From: Trichostrongylus colubriformis
Lineage: Eukaryota > Nematoda > Chromadorea > Rhabditida > Trichostrongylidae
DNA: 64,000 nucleotides
Reading direction: 5' to 3'
Assembly (NCBI GenBank): GCA_963978905.1
Contig: OZ022258.1
Coordinates: 28,152,716 to 28,216,715, forward strand
Shown here: in pieces, positions 45,767 to 57,959 of the stretch
Layout: each line of letters opens with the position of its first letter
Position numbering within the stretch: the first letter of the stretch is position 1
The notes under the pieces: model-generated
What the model saw: only the letters and a program-made list of their open reading frames with translations
Databases searched by the model: none
What the model was told of the DNA's origin: nothing
Program-made: the position numbers and the translations under genes

Positions 45767-48700
45767 TTGACTAAATATGCCCGAATTTCACAAATGTGAG
45801 AAACGCTAAAACAGCGAACGTAATTTTTAAGTAAGCATATTGGTGAGAGCAAGGGATTCAAAAGTAAAGGAGCTACTAGATTGTCCTATACCCGGATCGA
45901 GACGCTGATAAAATAGAAGGAAACGGTAATCACAGCATAGAATCCCACGAGGAGAATCGCGTGTTTGCACAGAACACGGATTATCGATTGCATCTGGGGT
46001 AAAGTTAACCGGTAACAGTGTCACTGAAAGCGAACGTTGAGAGCGATGACCTTGGATGCGTTCAGCAGTGTGTTCTCAATAAACAGGATTACCAGTGTAA
46101 CAAATTGATGTATTAAAGAAGATGCTAATATCACCAGAAGATGAGAAATCATCAAAATTGAAATATAAATTTATTGCATGGCATCCCATCATTGCTGATG
46201 GTATAAATGACCGGATTTACAAACAGTGAGGTTGGATTTCAGTGCGTTATGAAGAGCGCTGAAGAGGTGCTTGAAGGTCCCTGTTGTATAATAACATAAC
46301 AGAGATTGCATATCATGTGTTAAATTTGGGTCCCAGATATAAATATGCCTAACGATATAACGAATTTTGTTGCGGCCACGAGACCTAAACTAACCAAGTT
46401 ATAAGTGGTATGAAGCTCAGTGATCGAAGATGGTTCAAATAAGGCTAGATGCTCATGGCTGGTAACCGATAAAATATCGGAGTTGAAGGTTTTGTAAAAG
46501 ATACTCAGCTTTAGGGCGGGATATAACACGTGGAGATTTCCCGACAAATAAGATCGGTGACATACAGGCAGAGCGTCTCATGAATGCTTCATTAGAGAAT
46601 CAATGACCGCCTCTTGCTTCCAGAATTTCAACGCAGTTCTCCATGGAGATGAGGCAGGCACCTTACACCACTGTACGAAAATCTTGAAAGCGTGCTTGCT
46701 AGCTTGAGAGCATCGCTCTCTTTCCACAACACAGCACAGGTGTAAAGGGATTGTACTTTACAAAAACGAAAGTCCGTGCCACCTTTGCGCTCTTAAGCAG
46801 TGAGTGCTGATCGTCAAAAAAGGTGCGTGTTCGGAGCGAATGAATCATAGGGCATTCCTTTCGCCATGCGAACCATCACAGATGACTGGGTGATGACTAC
46901 TGGAACTCACAAAACATCAATAGAACATTACAATAGAAAGACCATGTTTTGATTGCACACAATGCATACATAAGATATTCGAAAAAATTCAAGATGCTCG
47001 TCTGATAGAAAAACTATATAGATGCATGAAATCATCGATGTCAATACAATCGCATTTATCTCGTGTTCTCAAATGAGAATGCACAAAAAAGCTAAAGTGC
47101 TTTGAAAACCTTCTATTTAAGCCGTGTTTTGACCGAAAAAGTGTATAAGAGGACGAATACGTAGTGTGATAGAGACGAAAATGATGGAGCGCTTGACGTT
47201 CAGCAAACTCTTTAGAGAGTGGCTAGCTGGTGACCTTAAATCGAAGCGGACTGGCACCTGGCACATGCTGTAATACAGCGAACCCCCATGTGTCCACGTC
47301 CAATTTTTCCCAGAAACAGCTCCTATTACTCATTCAAGAGATGCAGCACAGCTTTCTGTTCAGTTCAAGTGCCATGCAGTATGACCAGCTTTGCGCATGC
47401 TCGCTAAAGCTGATCAAGCATATGAGTAAAGTGGATTACACGCTACAGCTCATTCCATCAGATGAGATACTGTTTTTTGAAGGCAGTGAGCCATGGCGCC
47501 CTACTGGGCAGGGCGATGGAAATCGTGGGCTTGTGGCTGCCATCTTCCTTCGCGTACGGTCAAATCACAAAGTGACCGGCTGGGCACTTGTCACCCGCGT
47601 AACCCACTTTGAGTGTCAACTTACAACCTTCTTCAAGCACATTTGCAATGGCTCATGCAGAGTTTTTGAGGACAGCCTGACCATAATTCTTTCCTGTTAT
47701 GAATGAGTTCCTAATATGTACCTCTTGTATGGTAATAGCATTGTATGGCGTACCTACGGAACTTATTTTTCAGCTGTGTGAAAACATAAGCAAGAGAGGT
47801 AAATATTTGAAATATCTAATGTAATGCCACTGCCACTTCACTGCGTTTGCCGTGCGGCTCTACTTTGGGGCCTCAGCCTCAAAGTAGGGGTACCTTCGCC
47901 CTTTTTTGAAGGGCATACGTAAAAATATGTGCTTTAGTACACGAAGTAACAGTTGAAGGAGGTGTCACGTGAAGAAAGGAGGCGCGAAAGTGAATATATG
48001 CCTGAAAAAAGAGGAGTTTACCACCAAAGCATCAAAAATCTATGGCTGCCTGATCTTCTGGGAGTCAAAGTTTTAAGCTAAAGATTCGATTTTTATGAAG
48101 ATTCTGTCCGTATTACTCCAAACTCGTGAACGTGGCCATAAGTCGTTGTACATATCTTTGTTGCCTTACTTGCCAATTAGCGCTTCCTTCCTTTATTAGC
48201 TGGAAATGTTCATCAGCATTCGATTACAGCAACCGTTAAGTGGAACGAGTTCTATGTTCGAAAGGTATGCCAGTCAACATCACCAGATTATATATAGTTT
48301 ATTCATAACCACGGAGAAAGGATAGTTTATGATGGTAGCGGCGTTATAGCTCACATCTGTACATATTATTTATCATCTATATGCTTCCTAAAGTATGAGG
48401 TAAAGGAGCATGTAGAAATGAACGTAGAAAATTGCTTTCCTGAGACATTCCTCCTACTGAGGCTTGGAGGGATCTTGCCGGTCCCAAACACTTCGCAAGG
48501 CTTCACATTTCACTTCACACGTGTCTGAAAGGGTACGCCAATTTTATTTATGATTAAATACACAGAAGTAGGCTCAGCTTGCTTCCACAAGAAGTGATCT
48601 GTGTATGAACTGCTGGATTTAATTCCGGACGATGCGAGCGTTTGCGTAGTGAACGGAACTCTCTTACTTTAGATAACGTTAATGAAGAGTGAACTAATCG

Positions 48701-49841
48701 GAGTTCAGCTGTCGTAGGGAATGCGCCCCGGCAATGTCCCAGGATGAAAGGAAAGTGGTCAACAAAGTCGGGCTGTTCACAGAATACCACTCCCATTTCG
48801 TGCATTTTCGGGTGGTGTACGACATCCCTATCCCTTAATCACGGGTGCCTTTCCTTGAATTCGCCCTAGACTTCACCAGTTATGCTTCAAAGGCAGGAGA
48901 ACAAAGAGATTATAGCGTGTGTGAGAATAGTGTAATTTATTTAATTCCTGCATGAGTATGATTCCTTGCAAAAATGACTGACTTTATAAGCTTGAATAAG
49001 GTTAGGGCACACTTTTGCTATAGGATTGGTGCTAAAGCTGCAACAAGACCTGCGTTGGAGATAGCTACACAAGTTGGTGACAGCGTCACAGTCGATGAGA
49101 AGTGCAACAGGTTTGTGAGGACGACGTTGTGGCGCAGTACGGTACATAGATGCCTCCAAACCGGTATCTTAACGACCCTGAACTATCTCGAGTCGCTCGA
49201 GCATGACACAAAGGTGAAGAGGTGCGTTGTGAACGTTTGATGGAAAACGAGACAGTGTCTTCACGGCCATTTGGTTGATGGTAATAGCTTCTACTTCTCC
49301 CGCGCCACCTTCCTAGCTAACGCTATGAAATGTGCGAACGATTGAGTCTTACTGAAGCTGCTCACAATAACCCTTTAGACCGTCGTAGCAGCACATTTTT
49401 TTCAGAACCAAATTACAGAATAAGGCAGGAGGTTGGTTTAAGACACATGATGATTAATTTTTGCTTATACCAATGCTACACATCCACCACACAATTTTTC
49501 CAGGAAAACGATCACTCCTGGTCAGATGACCTAGTTTAGGGCAAAGTAAGGGCGGCGAGCAGTCAACTGCCTTCTTGTACTATGTGTTCTTGTACTGTGA
49601 CTTGTACTATCTCTACGTCGGTAATACGCATGTACAGAAAGTCCCAAAAAAAAAAGTTACTTAACTCATAGTGCACATCACTAAACTTTATTTCATGCAT
49701 ATGATCACAGACACAGTGATGTATGGATGCTGGCCTGGGGCAGAATATCAGGTAGCCAGAGATCTTCCCCTCAGAAGCAGAAGAGAGCCATTGCTTACAA
49801 TTTTCACCGCATTGAGAATATGGAGTCCTCACCATGATGTA
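45767..49841. other. Long stretch, one orphan reading frame, no recognised gene
   Basis: Apart from the frame at 47230-47706, I see no coding family, paired repeat or RNA gene. Minus-strand frames at 46320-46547 and 48554-48805 are short and unsupported. Confidence 0.35.
47230..47706 (+). CDS. Hypothetical protein, 158 residues, unrecognised
   Basis: The longest uninterrupted frame of this repeat-poor stretch, from ATG to TGA. It contains KQLLLLIQEMQHSF, CACSLKLIKHMSKVDYTLQL and GWALVTRVTHFECQL; no signal peptide, helix pair or catalytic motif stands out. Base composition is slightly more GC-rich than the surroundings, and a coding exon is possible. It could equally be a chance frame. Confidence 0.25.
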   Translation: MTLNRSGLAPGTCCNTANPHVSTSNFSQKQLLLLIQEMQHSFLFSSSAMQYDQLCACSLKLIKHMSKVDYTLQLIPSDEILFFEGSEPWRPTGQGDGNRGLVAAIFLRVRSNHKVTGWALVTRVTHFECQLTTFFKHICNGSCRVFEDSLTIILSCYE

Positions 49842-49918
49842 TCCCTACTATATATAAAACGCTTCGTCTGTCTGTCCCTCCCTCCCTCCGTCCGTCCGTC
49901 CGTCTGTCCGTCTGTCAC

Positions 49919-50390
49919 GAAATTCATATCTCGCGGCGCAGTAGAGCTGGGACCCTGATTTTTTAAAGTGATATAAGGGGTGGTAAGGGGACATCAGTGG
50001 TGAGGGAACGGAAGTGATAGCAACTGATAAGGGCTGAGAAGGAGCCTCGAAAGGCGAATGGCGAGAAATTGATATCTCGCGTCGCAGCAAAGATGGGACT
50101 CAAAATTTCTAAAGTGATATAAGGAGTGGTAAGGGGACATCAGTGGTGAGAGAACAGAAGTGATAGCAACTGATAAGGGCTGATAAGGAGCTTCGAAAGG
50201 TGAATGACGAGAAATTCATATCTCGCGTCGCAGCGAAGATAGGACTCTGAATTTTTAAAGTGATATAAGGAGTGGTAAGGGGACATCAGTGGTGAGGGAA
50301 CGGAAGTGATAGCAACTGATAAGGAGCTTCGAAAGGGGAATGACGGGAAATTCATATCTCGCGTCGCAGCAAAGATGGGACTCTGAATTT
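49919..50390 (+). repeat. ~135-150-bp tandem array in Helitron-like element 4
   Basis: Four units start at about 49919, 50070, 50214 and 50349, each with aaattcatatctcgcg(t/g)cgcag, then taaagtgatataagg, ggggacatcagtggtga and gaagtgatagcaactgataa. The last is cut by the MITE D insertion. Units are much more alike than those in element 2, so this array is younger. Confidence 0.75.
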
Positions 50391-50475
50391 TTAAAGACAG
50401 TGTTAGGGGTAATGTGGGTGATAAGGAATCCCTAAGAGGAGTCATTCACTCAAAAACTACGGGTTTGGGAAGCCT

Positions 50476-50494
50476 ATTTGAGGCGAAATCCCCC
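50476..50494 (+). repeat. RTE target duplication, left copy (19 bp)
   Basis: atttgaggcgaaatccccc, identical to 53764-53782. A long perfect duplication marks a LINE insertion by target-primed reverse transcription. Confidence 0.9.
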
Positions 50495-53400
50495 TCGACG
50501 GTCCGACGCCTCATCGTGGCGAGTGGGTGGCAATGGGACTGGACTGCGATGCACAGCGGGAGTCTTTTGCTTCGGCAAATGCTCCTGGCAGGTTCAACCA
50601 TGCTGAGAAGGAGTAAAGTCCTAGCCAAGAGCGGACCCCTCCCCCCTTCCCTCTGTTTTGATGGTTGAGGAAGGGGCCTGCGGACGCGCTGGCAACGCTT
50701 CGTCAGGACACCAGGGAACAAAACGCTCAACCAGCAGAAAAACAGCCTCAGTACCCCGCACACCGGGCTCTACCGTCTCCGACGTCGGACGGTACGACAA
50801 CCGGTGAGAGGCGAAAAAATCTCGGGTTGCGCAGGACGTCATGGATTCTGGACAATGACGACACACCTCGTACACGGCACGAAGACTGTTTCATGCTCTG
50901 CACCTACAACGCCAGAACAGTCTCGTCCAACGCCGATCTCCATGCTCTCCTCGACGCTGCGACTCGCATCAAGTTCCATGTGATCGCGCTACAAGAAACA
51001 AAGAGCAGAAGAACCGACGTACGACAGTTCAACGACGGGACTCTTGTTATTCGTGGAGAGAAGATCCCGTCGTGGAATGTCGGAGGCGTTGGATTTGTCG
51101 TGCACCCGTCTGTCCTCCGCCACGTCGACCCTCACGAGATTCTGTCTCCTCGTCTAGCCATTCTACGCCTTCATCCACCGCATCAGAAGACCATCTCAAT
51201 CATCAACTGCTACTCACCACACGCAGCAGCTGACGATTCCGAATTGGATGCGTTCTATGAACAGCTGGAAGAAGTCATCCGCAAAGAGAAGTCCTTCTAC
51301 AAATTCGTTGTCGGTGACTTCAACGCAAGGTTAGGAAAAGGCAACAGCGAGGAACATAGGATCGGAAAATTCGGGATAGGCGATAGGAACGACAACGGAA
51401 GTCGTCTCGTTGACCTCATGTCTGCAGCACGTCTCTTCCATGGTAATTCGTTGTTTGAGAAGAAGGAACACCGCCGCTGGACATGGGAGTCACCCAATGG
51501 CACGACTCATGCTGAGATCGACCACATTCTAACAAACAGGAGATGGTGCCTCTACGACACCTCCGTGGTGCCATCTTTCTGTTGTGGATCCGATCATCGC
51601 TTTCTTCGGGCCAAAATCAGGTTCGACACTCGACTGGAGAAGAACACCTGTCACCGGCCGAAGGGGAGGAAGCAAGTCGTGTATGACGAGGATCTTCTGA
51701 ACGAGGCACTATCCCGTTATGACTGGCGAGTCGTGGAGGACCCGACCGAAGACTACGAGCTGCTTCTCAAAGGATTGCAAACCTGTGCTGATCTTGCATC
51801 TCTTCAACAATCAAGCAGAAGCGATCGGATTTCATCGAACACCAAGACGCTGCTTGAAAGGAGGAGAAGTTTGAGGCTGGATCCAAATGCAACTCATCTC
51901 GAGCGACTGGTTATCAACGTCAGTTGCAGAAATGCGTTACAGGAGGATCTTGCGCAGTACAGGAAGAGAAAAATTCTAGAGGCGGCGCAGGAAAGACGAA
52001 GTCTGAAGAAGTGCCGTCGGGACCTCAACGAGTTCAGTATTCCGCTATCATCATTGAAAATTGAAGACGGAACTGTCACTACTTCCCGTTACGAGATGGA
52101 GTCAATCACGGAGAGGTTCTACACCAATCTGTTCCGTTGCACACTACCCCTGCCAGATCCAGACATCCCCGCTGGTGGAACACCATTAAGGATTCTGCCG
52201 TCTGAAGTGCGAGTCGCAATTAGGAGTATGAAGAGCGGCACGGCTCCAGGGCCAGACAAGATCTCTGCCGATCTTCTTCGAGCAGGAAACCACGTCCTGC
52301 ACTCACTACTCGCGGCACATATGACGTCCTACCTTCAGAAGGAGCGGATCCCGGATCAGTGGAGGAGTTCGCGCACTGTCATCTTGCACAAGGAAGGTGA
52401 CAGGGATGATCTTCGCAACTACCGACCGATTAGCTTGCTGAGCGTGCTCTACAAGCTTTTCACGAAGATCATCCTAACGCGAATATCGCGCTCATTGGAT
52501 GAGGGCCAGCCGTACGAACAAGCTGGATTCCGTCAGGGATTCAGCTGCATGGACCACATTCAAACCGTCGCGATGGTCATTGAAGTCTGCAGGGAATACC
52601 ATCTTTCCCTCGTCCTAACCTTCGTCGATTACGAAAAGGCCTTTGACAGCGTCGAAACGAATGCTATCCTGTCTGCGGGTCGACCAAGGAGTGGACGCGT
52701 CCTATATTCGAACACTGGCTGACTGCTACCACCGCTGTTCTACGACAATACAGCTTTTCCAACGCCCAATCAACATCTCCATCGGAAAAGGCGTTAGGCA
52801 AGGCGACACCATCTCGCCAAAGCTGTTCACTGCCGCATTGCAGTGGGTGATGAAGTCGCTCGACTGGGACGACAAGGGCATATGTGTGGACGGAAAATTC
52901 CTCTCGAACCTTCGTTTCGCAGACGACATCCTCATCTTTTCGCGTAGTACCAATGAAGCAGAGGCGATGCTCCGAGAGCTGAACGAAGTCGGAAGTAAGA
53001 TCGGACTGCGGATCAATCGGATGAAGACACAGTTCATGAAGAACGCCTGGTGCGATGGAGGAAATGTCAAAATCGACGGCTCTCCTTTCGCCGAAACGAA
53101 GTCGTACGTCTATCTTGGGCGTTCCATGAACATGGACAACGACATGAATGAAGAGCTCGACAGAAGAAGAAGAGCTGCATGGTCAGCCTTCGGGTCTATT
53201 AAAGAGGCCACCGACCAGCTAAAGGATCCTGACCTACGCGCCCGTCTATTCGACTCGACAGTCCTTCCTGCTCTGTGTTACGCTGCCGAGACGTGGCCTG
53301 ATACGTCAGCCACGGCGAAGTCCTTGCAGGTGACGCACAGAGCACTCGAGAGATGTCTTCTGAAGTACACCCGGCTATCTCAATATCGTGCTGGGCTTGG

Positions 53401-53763
53401 CAGCTCCGATTTGAGGCAGATGTCTCGTCTACGAGACCCTGCGGAATACGCATCGAAGGCCAAACATCGATGGGCCGGTCATATAATGCGGAGAGAAGAC
53501 GATAGGTGGACAAGAAGAACAGTGGAGTGGATCCCCTGGGATTGTCCACGTCCCCGCGGAAGACCTCCCAAAAGATGGGGAGATGTGTTCGTTGAACACG
53601 TTAAACTAATGAGAAATTCCAGAACGGCTGATTCTCGTGGTCGCCACCAACGAAGTCAACGAACGAGCTGGATGACGATCGCGAAAGAACGAAACGAATG
53701 GAAATAGTGTTGGGGCCCGCACAACCAGTGAAGACGGGCCATCTAAGTATCTAAGTAAGTAAG
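50495..53763 (+). mobile_element. RTE-clade LINE, apparently near full length
   Basis: A 3.27-kb element between perfect 19-bp target duplications. It has a 5' non-coding leader, one long coding region (endonuclease then reverse transcriptase) and a very short 3' tail made of ctaagtatctaagtaagtaa units, the small tandem tail typical of RTE elements rather than poly(A). The perfect duplication and single frameshift indicate a recent insertion. Confidence 0.92.
50665..53707 (+). pseudogene. RTE endonuclease/reverse transcriptase, one frameshift
   Basis: Two frames, 50665-52722 and 52643-53707, are one protein separated by a shift near 52676-52682 (consistent with a 2-base loss). The apurinic-type endonuclease comes first ([36 protein letters not shown]), the nicking enzyme of LINE insertion. 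The reverse transcriptase follows: [51 protein letters not shown], then after the shift VRQGDTISPKLF, FADDILIF (catalytic FADD) and YVYLGRSM. The C-terminus has HRWAGHIMRREDDRW and RPRGRPPKRW, usual for RTE. About 1,000 residues in all. The in-frame start is uncertain because no good ATG precedes the endonuclease closely. Confidence 0.9.
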
Positions 53764-53782
53764 ATTTGAGGCGAAATCCCCC
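53764..53782 (+). repeat. RTE target duplication, right copy (19 bp)
   Basis: Exact repeat of 50476-50494, directly after the ctaagtaagtaag tail. Confidence 0.9.
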
Positions 53783-54734
53783 GCGAAGGGTGCGCCCCTG
53801 GGCTGTGGCAGAGGCGGCCTTCTGTGCTCGAGCCGCCATACTGTGCTCGGTCCGCCTCCTAGCGACTGATTGGCTGGGGTGGGAATGAAAGGTATCGCGG
53901 CCCGCTTTCTCAGTTTTGGCTCGAAGCGCACTCCAGGAAAAGGATGCTTCCTCATTTCCGAACATCCCTTCGTGTTTAGGACATGGCAGCACGTCATTGG
54001 AAAACTCGTCCGGACTATCCACCTCTTCACGGGAAGGCTCCACGTCGGGAATCAGCGGTGGGGAAGGGTCCTATTTCTTAGGTCTTTGACCATTTTCATC
54101 CGTTCTTTCTTAAGGGTCCTGTAACTGGGCATCTCGACTTCCAAATTCACTACTTCTTTTACTTTTCTGCCTAGTTTCCCCAAACACTGCCTTTAAAGGT
54201 GATATAAGGACGAGATTGACGGGAGGAATTTTGTTTCCCCTTTCCGTTTCTGCGAATTCCCCGTTTCTGGAACCGTTCGAGTGATGATACCGATCGATCG
54301 ATATCGTTCAAGCCCAATCAGCATGCTTCCATGTTTGACGCGCGCAGTTGTGTGCGCCAGACAACTGGTGATGTATATGCTCAACATTACCAACGAAATT
54401 TGCGTCGGCCTGGTACAACTGCGTAGTTGCGAATCCAGCTAATTCTGAAGACCATTCACTAAATTTTTGAAAGTTCTTTTATTTTTTTAAATTATATAAT
54501 TCCTATAGGATGCATTTTTCGCTCTCCCTAACCAGGGTTTAACAAAGTATTTCCGCTACAGTGAAGGAAACACAAGAATGGAAGTGTCTTCTTGGGAATC
54601 CCGTGCACGTATTGAAGGCATAGTTAGGGAAAAGGGAAAAATAGGATCTAAGTAGGCACGTCCTCAGTGAACGAACATTTGAGTTCACAATGAATGATCT
54701 GGGGCGAAACTCACATTGAAAAACGCGCCTTATA

Positions 54735-56315
54735 CAGTGTGTCCCAAAAGTATAGGTCCACCCTATTTCTCATCCATATCTCCAGAATGGACCAGTGATT
54801 CCTTTTTAAATTTTTATCCGTGGTACCTAATCACTGTAGCGATCAAACGCCTCAGTAAAATTGGAGACATAAAATTGCAAAATTTTATTTGCTTTTTTTT
54901 CAAAAATGAGGGTGTCCCAAAAGTATAGGTCCACTCAGTCTTTCCGCCTTGCTTCCATCGAAAGGTAAGTTGTGAAGTAGATGTGTTGACGCATCCTTCT
55001 GAGATTTACTCTACAGTGCCACGCCACACGCTACGCATTTATCCGAGTACGAAAAAGGGCAAATTCTGGCCTACAAGGATGTGGGACTCAGCAGTCGCAA
55101 AATTTCTGAGAAGGAGGGCCTATCACACAACTTGATCAGCAGCTTCTGTCACACCATGGACCTGTACGGAACGAAAAAGTGAAGTGAAAGGCTGCAGAAG
55201 CTTTTTGAGAGGCAGAAGCGTCGGATCCTCAACGCTGCGTCCAGTTCCACAAAGGGTGTTTGTCGGCTGTGCAGGCAACTGGCACCTACTGTATCGAAAA
55301 GCACTGTGCACCATCTGCTGAAGTCGTCTCCTCACATCGAGCGAAGACGGTTTTCGTTCATGCCATACCTCACGGGGGCGCACGAAGAGGCTCGAATCCA
55401 TTTTGCCAAGTAAAATGTCAGCTGGACGCATCAATGGGATGAGGTAGCCTGCGGGATTACATTATTGACGTAGTGTAGTTCACGGCGTATCAGTAATAGT
55501 GTTGCCGGTATCTTTTTTGATGAGAAAAGTCCAAATTGGATGAACTCGATGGCTTGGCAAGTCATTGGAAGGATTTGAGGAAGGTGCCGCGCCACTTTTC
55601 GAGGCGCGGATTTACTGGTGGTAATGTTATGGATTGTGCCGCTTTCTCTCGCTTTGGTAAGAGCAGGATACTCTTCATTACGCATCGTATGGATTCCAAG
55701 GCATATCAGGACGTTCTAGAAAGTAGTTTACTACCATATAAACAGCGGTAAATACATGCATTAGGTGCCAGTTCCCTGCACAGCCGACAAACACCCTTTC
55801 TGGAATTGGACGCAGCGTTGAGGATCCGACGCTTCTGCCTCTCAGGAAGCTTCTGCGGTCTTCCACTTCTCTTTTACGTTCCGTACAGGTCCATGTTGCG
55901 ACAGAAGCTGCTGATCAAGTTGTGGGATAGGTCCATCTTCTCATAAATTTTGCGACTGCTGAGTCCCACATCCTTGTAGGCCAGAATTTGCCCTTTTTCG
56001 TACTCGGATAAATGCGTACCGTGTGGCATGGCACTGTAGAGTAAATCTCAGAAGGATGCGTCAGCACATCTACTTCACAACTTACCTTTCAATGGAAGCA
56101 AGGCGGAAAGACTGAGTGGACCTATACTTTTGGGACACCCTTATTTTTGAAAAAAAAGCAAATAAAATTTTGCAATTTTATGTCTCCAATTTTACTTGGG
56201 CGTTTGATCGCTTTAGTGATCAGGTATCACAGATAAAAATTTGGAAAAGAATCACTGGTCCATTCTGGGGATATGGATGAAAAATAGGGTGGACCTACAC
56301 TTTTGGGACACACTG
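54735..56315. mobile_element. Tc3-like transposon with 554-bp inverted repeats
   Basis: Ends CAGTGTGTCCCAAAAGTATA and its complement, with TA on both sides (54733-54734, 56316-56317). Arms 54735-55288 and 55762-56315 are inverted copies. A second copy of the terminal motif (gtgtcccaaaagtatagg) lies about 175 bases in from each end (54911 and mirrored near 56125), the same layout as the outer and inner transposase-binding sites known in C. elegans Tc3, whose repeats are 462 bp. The central 470 bp carries part of a transposase. Confidence 0.85.
55030..55740 (+). pseudogene. Tc3A-like transposase, truncated
   Basis: The N-terminal helix-turn-helix region reads LSEYEKGQILAYKDVGLSSR then SRKISEKEGLSH, and a second DNA-binding part QKRRILNAASSSTKGVCRL. 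After a stop and shifts, the start of the catalytic domain appears: FFDEKS (first Asp), HWKDLRKVPRHFSRRGFTGG and SKAYQDVLESSLLPY. The segment with the second Asp and the final acidic residue is absent; the sequence runs straight into the inverted arm, which again encodes the N-terminus backwards. It cannot encode an active enzyme. Confidence 0.8.
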
Positions 56316-56317
56316 TA

Positions 56318-57545
56318 GTAATCGCGCTGCGCGCCATTCACGCTGCCTCGCATCCACTAAGGAAGTTTTTGCGAAAATGAGGCAAGGACCCGACTGGCTG
56401 GCTTGGCCCCTCGCCGTCTGCGTTTACACTTTAGCGGCTAACCATGTAGAGGGACTGAAAGGGAGGGAGGTGAAAGGAGGGTTTTCATGTTCTCATTTTC
56501 CGGAGTTTTGACCAATTTACTCTGTTCTTTCTCACCTTGACGTCCTTTCACAGTTATTTCATAAGCCTACCCAAAACGGCCTTGAGGTATTTGAAAAGGG
56601 CCTTGAGGTTGCGCCACCACTCATCCATTATTCTTTGTTTTTTCTTCGATGAGATCTCAGAGCGAGATAAGCTGGCAGAAGAACGAAAACATGCATAAAA
56701 CTGATAGTAGATAAGATACATTAGTGGCAGTAGAGTAGATAAGAAGATAGAAAAAATAACAAAGAAGCCGTCTGGTGACTGTGGGACACTTTTATCAGCC
56801 GAAGTAATAAGAAAGTAAACTTACACTTAAACGATAACGATAACGGGAAGGGTGGCTGCTAATGAGCTGTGAGGCTATCACGATCATTTGATGTTTGCTA
56901 ACAAGCACAGCCCGGATGGATGTAATCATTTACGTATTACAGATGACATCCGATTCCGTCGACGTTAATCAAATGCCGGATGCGCCTTATGCTGCGAATA
57001 ACTCAGTGAAAACAATTTATTCATGAAAAGACATCGGTAGGGATAAATCGCAAAGCGAACTAAACACCAAGTGTAGCAACAAAAGATGACGGCTACCCGA
57101 ATTGATCCATAACTTTGATCTTTTTGGTTGATTTAGGTACTACATATCACCAAAACATATTATTTATCAGTTCTGGCCATCACCTCTGACTAACAGTATA
57201 AAATATTCTCTTGACAAAAAGGCAGAAAGCTCCTGCGGTTATCAGTACCACTCCGTAGAAATACATATGAGACACGTTTAAAGTGTGCAAGCCGATGATA
57301 TGAAACTGCAGGTCTAAACGTGGACGTTTCAGCAGGCCAAGAATTCCACAGTATACTACACGCAAATGCATTAAAAGTCTTCGCAATATTTGTACTAAAT
57401 CAGTATCGCCTTTCGCGACTCATCCGACCGGCCTTTAAGATTGCATTTTAACAATCAACTCATTTGAAGATACCATTTACAAGAAACTTAATGTGGTTTC
57501 CTCTATCCGGTCTTCACGAAGATCCATTACCTGTTGAAATTTCTT
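56318..57545. other. Stretch without recognised gene
   Basis: No long frame, RNA gene or paired repeat was recognised. There are poly-A-rich and gataag-rich tracts around 56690-56760. Confidence 0.4.
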
Positions 57546-57700
57546 GAAGACAGTGATATAGGCAATGTGGTTATTGAGAACTCCCTAAAAGAAGTCATTT
57601 ACATGGGAGCTAGGAGTCTAAGGCCTAATGTGGCGAAATCTTCGTCGAAAAGCGCGCCCCTGAGCTGCACGGACAGCGTAGCGGTCAACAACTGACACAT
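57546..57700 (+). mobile_element. MITE family D fragment
   Basis: agacagtgatataggcaatg, gagaactccctaaaagaagtc and cgcgcccctgagctgcac match the left part of the copies at 39475 and 50391. The right end is not found. Confidence 0.55.
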
Positions 57701-57959
57701 TTGGATGACAGACCCCGCATTCTTGAGGCGAATCGCCGAAGAGCGACTAAGGTGTAGAGTAACAAGAATGAATGATTGCAATAACAAAATGACTCAGCCC
57801 TATCGTATCGATGCCGTATCGATTGAAAATACGTGGTACTTGATGTGTAGGTTTTTGTGGCGAAAAAGTCCACCGGTTAGTATCGAAGATTGAAGGATTT
57901 CTTGTATGAGAAGTACGAGGGTAAAAAATGGGGAAATCAGCCGAAGGTAAAAATACATG

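Larger units (their letters stand above)
50391..54196. mobile_element. TTAA-flanked MITE family D, carrying an RTE insertion
   Basis: Left TTAA AGACAGTGTTAGGGGTAAT; right, inverted, ccccaaacactgcct TTAA. Without the RTE element and one target copy it is about 518 bp. Shares ggctggggtgggaa and ctcgagccgcc with the copy at 39475-40304. It is non-coding. Confidence 0.75.
49842..54368 (+). mobile_element. Helitron-like element 4, split by MITE D with RTE inside
   Basis: Starts TCCCTACTATATATAAAACG after an A, then TCTG/TCCC microsatellite and atctcgcggcgcag. It is interrupted at 50391 and resumes at 54197 (gtgatataagg, the phrase also found in its own array units). It ends with a hairpin (GCGCA gttgtg TGCGC), seven bases, CTGG, then T. 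Without the insertion it would be about 720 bp. It is non-coding. Confidence 0.62.

Noticed and set aside
50140..50445. Minus-strand frame with repeated SVAITSVPSPLMSPYH
   Set aside because: It is a translation of the tandem array in Helitron-like element 4; the repeat is DNA-level.
53606..54043. 145-codon minus-strand frame at the RTE 3' end
   Set aside because: It spans the RTE tail and MITE D junction, so it cannot be an old gene.
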